The notes beneath the pieces are model-generated. The model saw only the letters and a program-made list of their open reading frames with translations. It had not been told where the DNA came from and did not search any database. Below are positions 8,321 through 14,059 of a stretch of DNA of 19,777 nucleotides, one piece after another (within the stretch, counting starts at the first letter, position 1; every line of letters starts with the position of its first letter). The position numbers and the translations under genes were made by a program. Source of the stretch: JBBRLA01 sp038231615 (GTDB lineage: Bacteria > Myxococcota_A > Polyangia > Palsa-1104 > JAEUJZ01); the NCBI GenBank assembly GCA_038231615.1, contig JBBRLA010000074.1:1-19777 (forward strand), in the 5' to 3' direction.

Positions 8321-11300
8321 ATGACCCCCCTGCTGCTCCCGGCCCGCGTGCCGGTCCTGCTCCGCGCCTCCCTGCTCTGCCTCGTTCCCCTGGCTGGCTG
8401 TGGGGTCCACGGCATCACCCCCGTGGGCGCACCAACCACCACCCCGGCGACACCCTCTTCTCGGCCTACCCCATCCTTGCCGACGCTGGCCCCGGCCCGT
8501 GCCGGCGCCGCCGAGACCGTGCACCTTACCCTTTCCGCTATCAGCGAGTCCCCGGTGGCCGGTGTCGACGACGGCGAGGCCGGGGCGGCCATCTACTTCA
8601 GCCTGCTCGGCGATCTATACCGCGTCGACGCCAGCGGCGGCGAGGCCACGGTCCTGACCACCGGCCCGGCCTACGACACCGATCCCGCCGTCTCACCCGA
8701 CCGGCGCCTCTTGGCCTTCCGCTCAGACCGCGACGGACTGCCCGGCCTGTACCTCCTGGCGCTCTCCCACGGGTTGCCTGACGGCGATCCCCGTCCTCTG
8801 GCCATCGAGGATGGTTATGTCCACGTCCGGCCCCTCTTCTCCGCCGACGGGCAAGACCTGGTCTACGCCCGCCACCGCCGCACCCCCGCCGCGCCCGAGA
8901 CCTGGGAACTGACCCGCAAGCCCATCGCCGGGGGCGCCGCCCAGGTCCTGGCCCGCGCCAGCGGTGAGATCACCGGCATCGCCTTCACCACCACCGGAAA
9001 ACTCTTCTACTCGGTGGCCCTGCGCGGGGCCCAGGTCAAGACCCAGTTCTTTCGCTTCCCGGAAAAGGAACCGCGGCTGGTGGTACCCGGCTTCCTGGGC
9101 GCGCTTTCCCGGCACCCCGCAGGTGGGCTTCTGGCACGCCTGTCGCAGAGGCCCGGCGGCAGACAGACGATGGTGCTCCTTTCCCCCGAGGGAGAACAGC
9201 CGAAGGTGCTGCGCGAACTTTCGCCAACCCGGTCCCTGCCGGGGATCGGCTGGCTGGACCGGCGCGGCGTCTTCGTGGTCAACGACGATGGCGCCCTGCG
9301 CCTTCTGCGCCCCGATGGTTCCCTGGCGGGTGAGACGCGCTTCCGTGCCCAGGCGACCCTGGCCATCGCCGCCCGTTCGACCGAGGCCATGTCCCTGGGA
9401 GGCACCCCGGGACAGCCTTTGTATCCCGATCCCCTGGGCGAGCGCCCCGGTGCCGAGGCGGCCCTCGACCTGCGCGAACGCCCCCACGATCGGCTGCTCC
9501 TGGGCCAGGACGGGGAGCTGATCTACGTCGCCGGGGGCCGCCTGTGGCGCCGCGAGGGCGGGTCGAAGATCGATGCGTCTGGACCCGGTGGCCCCACCGG
9601 CCGCCCCTTCACTGCCCTGACCCCGTCAGGTGAACTGGCCTTCGACCCCGCCCTGTCCCCCGACAGAAGGACCCTGGTCTACTGTCGCGGCGCCCGCGCC
9701 GGTGCCGAACTGGTGCGGGCATCCATGCCCCCGGCGGAGTTTGCCCCGCAGGTCCTTTTGACCTCCCCCTTCCTCGCCGCCCCCGCGGTCACCACCGATG
9801 GCAAGGCGGTGCTGGTCACGGTGACCGATGCCAGCGGCGCGACCCAGTTGCATCGTGTCGCCCTCACCGGCGGCCCGGCGGTCCCGCTCCCGATCCACGG
9901 CGGCCGGGACCTCCAGGCCAGCGCCGTGCCCGGGGGGATCTGCTACTTCGGCGCCGGCGACCGCCCCGGCGTGCTGTATCGAATTGCCGAAGGGCGAATC
10001 GCCGAAGGCGCCTCCGCGGGCAAGCCGCTCACCTCCCTTTCGTCCCCTCTGCGCTTCGGCGCCTGCTCCCCGGACGGCCAGGCCATCGCCTACGTGCGCG
10101 ACGGCGTGGCCTGGCTGGCCCCGCTTCGCCCTGACCGTCCCGTGGTGGACGGCGATGGCCGGCGCCTGACCGCGGTCTCTGCCGCCGCCGCCGCCGCCCT
10201 GGTCTTCACCGGCGATGACAAGCTGACCGTGCCGGTGCAATCCGGGACGCTGGTGGTCGGGGTCGCCGCGGCCCTCGCCGGCAAGGCCGCCGCGGAGACC
10301 CCGGTGCTGCGCCAGGAAGACATCGAGGTGGCGGTGCCCCGGCCCAAGGTGCTGGCCGGGCGCGTGTCCAAGCTGGTCGTCCGCAACGTCACCCTCATCG
10401 AGCCCGGCGCCGAACGCAGCCAGCCTGCGACCACCCTCCTCATCGAGGACGGCCGCGTCTCCTGGGTGGGCCCGGACGCCAACGCCCCCGCCACGGACAA
10501 GTCCACCCGGATCATCGATGGCTCGCGCCGCTTCGCCCTGCCGGGCCTCATCGAGATGCAGGGGCGCCTGCACCCCTTCGACCCGCGTGCCTACCTGGCC
10601 TACGGCGTCACCACCATCCGCGACGTGCGTGCGGGCCACCATGCCCTGGACTACCAGGCCGCAGGCGAGGCGGCCTACTACCCCATGCCCCGGGTGGCAC
10701 CGGCGCCCGAGGTGCCCCTGCTCAAGACCGAAGCCGAGGTCGAGACCTTCGTGCAGGGGCTGGCCGCCGCCGGCTACCGCATGGCGCGGGTGGACCCCGC
10801 CCTGCCCCGGCACCTGCGCCGGGCCGCGGTGGCCGCCGCGACCCCGCTGGGCATCCGCGTGGCCGCCCGCGCCCGCTCCGTGGAGGACCTGGTCACCGCC
10901 GCCATCGATGGAGTGTCCCTGATCGAGCTGCAATTCGCCATCGAGGCCGGTCCCGCGGCCGACGTCCTGGCCCTTTTGGCGCGCACCGAGGTGGCGGTGG
11001 TCACCCTGCTGCACCCCCTGGGGCTTTCGACCCACCAGTTCCGCCGCGGCTACCCCAGCCAGAACCCGGTGCTCTTCGAACTGGCGGTGCCCACCCTGGC
11101 GCTGGCCGCTCACAAGGCCAGCCAGCCGGGGCCTCCGCCGGACATCGAGGCCCTTTCCCCCGAGACCGACGCCCAGGTGATGCCGGCGATGTCGCTGTGC
11201 AAGCGACTCCTTGGGGCCGGCGTCCACATGGTCGCCGGGACCGACGCCGGCTCGCCGGGAGCCTTCCCCGGGGTCTCGCTGCCGTGGGAGCTTGTGGCCC

Positions 11301-11527
11301 TGTCCCGCAGCGGCCTGTCTTCCTGGCAGGTGCTGCGCATGGCCACGGTGGACGCCGCCAACGCCCTGCGCACCGCCGAGGTCGGGCAGGTCATCGCCGG
11401 GGCCCGAGGCGACGTCGTCCTTTACGCCGGCGACCCGGTGGCCGACATGCGCAACCTGGAGCGCCCGGTCCTCATCATCCGCGGTGGCCAAGTATATACC
11501 CCGGAAAAACTAATGCTCGGGAAGTAG
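8321..11527 (+). CDS. Lipoprotein: TolB-like beta-propeller fused to a degenerate amidohydrolase domain
   Basis: The protein is 1068 residues from the ATG at 8321, which has GAGG at 8311-8314. The frame is open upstream to 8192 but that part is unlike a protein start. A lipoprotein signal ends in LVPLAGC (lipobox), then a Pro/Thr-rich spacer. Residues about 80-640 contain repeated PD40/TolB blades, for example VSPDRRLLAFRSDRDG, FSADGQDLVYARH, LSPDRRTLVYCRG and CSPDGQAIAYVRDG. From about 685 to the end is an amidohydrolase fold: LVVRNVTLIEPG, FALPGLIEM, YGVTTIRDV, AGTDAGSPGAFPG and LRMATVDAANAL. The metal-site residues are largely replaced: the HxH position is Q747-G-R749, the lysine position is R823, one His position is R850 and the other L870. 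Only D975 remains. It is probably a cell-envelope binding or scaffold protein rather than a hydrolase. It converges with the malG-like gene, leaving 4 bp between stops. Confidence 0.9.
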   Translation: MTPLLLPARVPVLLRASLLCLVPLAGCGVHGITPVGAPTTTPATPSSRPTPSLPTLAPARAGAAETVHLTLSAISESPVAGVDDGEAGAAIYFSLLGDLYRVDASGGEATVLTTGPAYDTDPAVSPDRRLLAFRSDRDGLPGLYLLALSHGLPDGDPRPLAIEDGYVHVRPLFSADGQDLVYARHRRTPAAPETWELTRKPIAGGAAQVLARASGEITGIAFTTTGKLFYSVALRGAQVKTQFFRFPEKEPRLVVPGFLGALSRHPAGGLLARLSQRPGGRQTMVLLSPEGEQPKVLRELSPTRSLPGIGWLDRRGVFVVNDDGALRLLRPDGSLAGETRFRAQATLAIAARSTEAMSLGGTPGQPLYPDPLGERPGAEAALDLRERPHDRLLLGQDGELIYVAGGRLWRREGGSKIDASGPGGPTGRPFTALTPSGELAFDPALSPDRRTLVYCRGARAGAELVRASMPPAEFAPQVLLTSPFLAAPAVTTDGKAVLVTVTDASGATQLHRVALTGGPAVPLPIHGGRDLQASAVPGGICYFGAGDRPGVLYRIAEGRIAEGASAGKPLTSLSSPLRFGACSPDGQAIAYVRDGVAWLAPLRPDRPVVDGDGRRLTAVSAAAAAALVFTGDDKLTVPVQSGTLVVGVAAALAGKAAAETPVLRQEDIEVAVPRPKVLAGRVSKLVVRNVTLIEPGAERSQPATTLLIEDGRVSWVGPDANAPATDKSTRIIDGSRRFALPGLIEMQGRLHPFDPRAYLAYGVTTIRDVRAGHHALDYQAAGEAAYYPMPRVAPAPEVPLLKTEAEVETFVQGLAAAGYRMARVDPALPRHLRRAAVAAATPLGIRVAARARSVEDLVTAAIDGVSLIELQFAIEAGPAADVLALLARTEVAVVTLLHPLGLSTHQFRRGYPSQNPVLFELAVPTLALAAHKASQPGPPPDIEALSPETDAQVMPAMSLCKRLLGAGVHMVAGTDAGSPGAFPGVSLPWELVALSRSGLSSWQVLRMATVDAANALRTAEVGQVIAGARGDVVLYAGDPVADMRNLERPVLIIRGGQVYTPEKLMLGK

Positions 11528-11531
11528 CCCC

Positions 11532-12443
11532 CTACCCTTTCACTGCGCCCTGGGTCAGGCCGCCTACCAGGCTCTCTTGTAGCAGATAGAAGAGGGCCAT
11601 CACGGGCAGCGACACTACCACTGCCCCGGCGGCGAAGTGCCCCCACTCGGTGGCGTAATCCCCGACATAACGGTTCAGCATCACGGGCAGGGTGTAGCGC
11701 ACCGGTTCGCTCAGGAAGGTCGCCGCCAGGATGAACTCGTTCCAGGCCGTCAGGAATGAAAAAAGCGCGGTCACCGCCAGCGCCGGCCGGGCCAGGGGCA
11801 GCGCCACGCGCCAGAACGCGTCGAAGCGCGTCCCCCCATCCAGCAGCACCGCCTCTTCCAGTTCCACCGGCAGCGTATCGAAGTACCCCTTCAACATGAA
11901 CACGCAGAACGGGATCGCCGTCGTCGCATAGCACAGCACCAGCCCGGCCAGGTTGTTCAACAGGTGCAGCTTCTCCAGCACCACGTAGAGCGGGATCGTC
12001 GTCACCACCCCCGGGAACATCTGCGAGAACAAGAACCCCCGCAACGACGCCCGCCTCCCAGGAAAACGAAAGCGCGAGAGCGCATACGCTGCCGAGCACG
12101 ACAGAAACACCCCCACCACGGTCACCGCCGCGGCCACGATCACCGAGTTGGCGAGCTGCCGCCCAAAAAGCCACCTCCCCTCGCTGTCATGGGAGCCCAG
12201 CACGTAGCGGAAATTGTCCAGTGTCACCTGCGTCGGCAGCGGGTTCGGCGTCAGCGAAAACCCCTGCGACGGCGCCAGCGCCATCTTCACCACCCACAGC
12301 ACCGGATACAGGGTCACCGCCGTGGCCAGGACCAGCACCCCGTTCACCAGCAGCCCCCGCAAGCCCCGCCACGGGAGACCGAAAGGGTCAGGAGACTGAC
12401 CCCGTTTGGCACCTGCACGTCCTTGCCCGGCAGGCCGTTTCAT
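11532..12443 (-). CDS. malG: MalG-type sugar ABC transporter permease, orphan
   Basis: The 303-residue inner-membrane protein matches maltose-type permease MalG in several places: QMFPGVVTTIPLY, LKGYFDTLP, the EAA loop from E196 (EEAVLLDGG, then ALPL), WGHFAAGAVVVSLP and the ending LTQGAVKG. Six membrane spans can be placed, starting near residue 31. In the family it pairs with MalF and is driven by a MalK ATPase, with a binding protein delivering maltose or similar sugars. None of these partners is in the window. The ATG at 12443 abuts a 33-bp tandem repeat and has no ribosome-binding site. Residues 1-30 are an extra basic tail that includes a REP-like palindrome. The upstream neighbour is guaB, which is unrelated. 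The exact sugar is unknown. Confidence 0.88.
   Translation of the reverse strand: MKRPAGQGRAGAKRGQSPDPFGLPWRGLRGLLVNGVLVLATAVTLYPVLWVVKMALAPSQGFSLTPNPLPTQVTLDNFRYVLGSHDSEGRWLFGRQLANSVIVAAAVTVVGVFLSCSAAYALSRFRFPGRRASLRGFLFSQMFPGVVTTIPLYVVLEKLHLLNNLAGLVLCYATTAIPFCVFMLKGYFDTLPVELEEAVLLDGGTRFDAFWRVALPLARPALAVTALFSFLTAWNEFILAATFLSEPVRYTLPVMLNRYVGDYATEWGHFAAGAVVVSLPVMALFYLLQESLVGGLTQGAVKG
12385..12402. repeat. REP-like palindrome inside the start of malG
   Basis: GGGTCAG-gaga-CTGACCC has perfect 7-base arms around a 4-base loop, flanked by AAA on one side and CGTTT on the other. It lies within the coding sequence and encodes the GQSPDPF stretch of the MalG N-terminal tail. Short GGGTCAG-type hairpins of this form resemble REP elements linked with TnpA-REP transposases. 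That link is recalled from memory and not tested here; only one copy is in the window. Confidence 0.5.
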
Positions 12444-12568
12444 GAACCGCGCCCCGCTTTGCTGCGCGCTACCGGAGAACCGCGCTCCGCTTTGCTGCGC
12501 GCTACCGGAGAACCGCGCTCCGCTTTGCTGCGCGCTACCGGAGAACCGCGCTCCGCTTCGCTGCGCCT
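12444..12568. repeat. 33-bp tandem repeat, 3.8 copies, between guaB and malG
   Basis: Units lie at 12444-12476, 12477-12509 and 12510-12542, with a partial fourth at 12543-12568. Each begins gaaccgcgctccgctttgct and ends ctaccgga. Units 2 and 3 are identical, unit 1 differs by one base and the partial unit diverges late (cttcg for ctttg). The array fills nearly the whole 131-bp gap and touches the malG ATG, so malG has no independent unique leader. The 33-bp period is divisible by three, but no strand shows a credible gene. It could act as an mRNA structure or mark a rearrangement point. Confidence 0.95.
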
Positions 12569-12574
12569 CATCCC

Positions 12575-14056
12575 CTACTCCACCGGCCGGTAGTTCGGCG
12601 CCTCTTTGGTGATGATCACGTCATGCACGTGGGACTCCCGCAGGCCCATCGGCGTCGTCTTGACGAAGCGCGCCCGCGTTCGCAGCGACTCGATGTCCGC
12701 GCAGCCGACATATCCCATCCCCGAACGCAGCCCGCCGATCATCTGGTAGATCGACTGCGAGAGCGACCCCCGGTAGGCCACCCGCCCCTCGATCCCCTCG
12801 GGCACCAGCTTGTCCACCGCCCCCTCGATGTCCAGGTCCACGTGCGACTGGAAATACCGGTCCCGAGACCCCGCCCGCATCGCCCCCAGGGACCCCATCC
12901 CCCGGTACACCTTGTACGAACGCCCCTGATACAGAATCACCTCCCCCGGCGCCTCGTCGGTACCGGCGAAAAGCGACCCGATCATCACGGTGTGCGCCCC
13001 GGCGGCGATGGCCTTGACGATGTCCCCCGAATACTTGATCCCGCCGTCGGCGATCACCGGCGTGCCCAGGCGGCCGGCCACCCTGGCGCAGTCGGCGATG
13101 GCGCTGATCTGCGGCACCCCCACCCCGGCGACAATCCGGGTGGTGCAGATCGAGCCCGGCCCGATGCCCACCTTCACCGCGTCGGCCCCGGCCCGGCTCA
13201 GCGCCTCGAAGCCCTCGGCGGTGGCGACGTTGCCGGCGATGAGCTGCGCCAAAGGGTGGTTTTTCCGCGAGTCGCGCACCGCGTCCAGCACGTTGCTCGA
13301 ATGGCCGTGCGCCGTGTCGATGACAATGACGTCGGCCCCGGCCTGCAAGAGGGCGTGGATGCGCTCTTCCCGGTCCGGCCCCACCCCCACGGCGGCGCCG
13401 ACGCGCAACCGGCCCCGCTCGTCCTTCACCGCCAGGGGATGCGCCTGGGCCTTCTCGATGTCCTTGATCGTGATCAGCCCCTTCAGCTTGCCCCCCTCGC
13501 CCACCACCACCAGTTTCTCGATCCGATGGTGGTGCAGAAGCTCCTTGCTGGCCTCCAGGGAGATCCCCTCGTCCACGGTGACCAGCTTGTGGGTCATCAG
13601 GTCGCGCACCTTCAGGTCCAGGTTGCGCTCGAAGCGGAGGTCGCGGTTGGTCAAGATGCCCACTGCCCGCCCATCCTCCACCACCGGCAGCCCGGAGATC
13701 TCGTGGCGCCGCATCAGCATCAGCGCCCGGTGCAGCGGCTCGTCGGGATGCACCACCACCGGGTCCACCACCATTCCCGACTCGGACTTCTTGACCTTGG
13801 TGACCTCCATGGCCTGGGCCTCGACGGTCATGTTCTTATGGATCACCCCCAGCCCCCCCTCGCGGGCCATGCAGATGGCCGTGCGCGCCTCGGTGACGGT
13901 GTCCATGGCCGACGAGAGCAGCGGGATGCGCAGGCGGATGCGCTCGGTGAGCTGAGTGGCCAGGTCCACGTCGCGGGGCATGACGGTGCTGTCGGCCGGC
14001 ACCAGCAACACATCGTCGAAGGTCAGGGCCTCGCGCAGGGGGGCATCGGGTAGCAT
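12575..14056 (-). CDS. guaB: Inosine-5'-monophosphate dehydrogenase
   Basis: The enzyme converts IMP to XMP with NAD+, the committing step of guanine nucleotide synthesis in the cytoplasm. The 493-residue length is normal. The N-terminus LTFDDVLLVPADSTV is diagnostic. Two CBS domains occupy about residues 95-205 (VVHPDEPLHRAL, HEISGLPVVEDG, ILTNRDLRF, KLVVVGEGGKLKGLIT). The phosphate loop is VKVGIGPGSICTTR, with catalytic C304. Downstream motifs include VIADGGIKYSGD, MIGSLFAGTDEAPGE, YRGMGSLGAM and a QMIGGLRSGMGY segment near the C-terminus. The ATG at 14056 is preceded by GAGGAGA about 8-10 bases upstream. Only 3 bp separate it from the stop of the MshEN gene, so the two are almost certainly cotranscribed. 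Confidence 0.98.
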   Translation of the reverse strand: MLPDAPLREALTFDDVLLVPADSTVMPRDVDLATQLTERIRLRIPLLSSAMDTVTEARTAICMAREGGLGVIHKNMTVEAQAMEVTKVKKSESGMVVDPVVVHPDEPLHRALMLMRRHEISGLPVVEDGRAVGILTNRDLRFERNLDLKVRDLMTHKLVTVDEGISLEASKELLHHHRIEKLVVVGEGGKLKGLITIKDIEKAQAHPLAVKDERGRLRVGAAVGVGPDREERIHALLQAGADVIVIDTAHGHSSNVLDAVRDSRKNHPLAQLIAGNVATAEGFEALSRAGADAVKVGIGPGSICTTRIVAGVGVPQISAIADCARVAGRLGTPVIADGGIKYSGDIVKAIAAGAHTVMIGSLFAGTDEAPGEVILYQGRSYKVYRGMGSLGAMRAGSRDRYFQSHVDLDIEGAVDKLVPEGIEGRVAYRGSLSQSIYQMIGGLRSGMGYVGCADIESLRTRARFVKTTPMGLRESHVHDVIITKEAPNYRPVE

Positions 14057-14059
14057 GGG

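Noticed and set aside
9626..11491. A 621-codon open frame on the minus strand
   Set aside because: It is the antisense of the TolB/amidohydrolase gene, whose plus-strand motifs are unmistakable.
12444..12568. The 33-bp array as a CRISPR
   Set aside because: The units are directly adjacent with no unique spacers between them, and no cas genes are present.
12623..14053. A 476-codon plus-strand frame opposite guaB
   Set aside because: It is His/Arg/Pro-rich shadow composition, and guaB is certain on the other strand.
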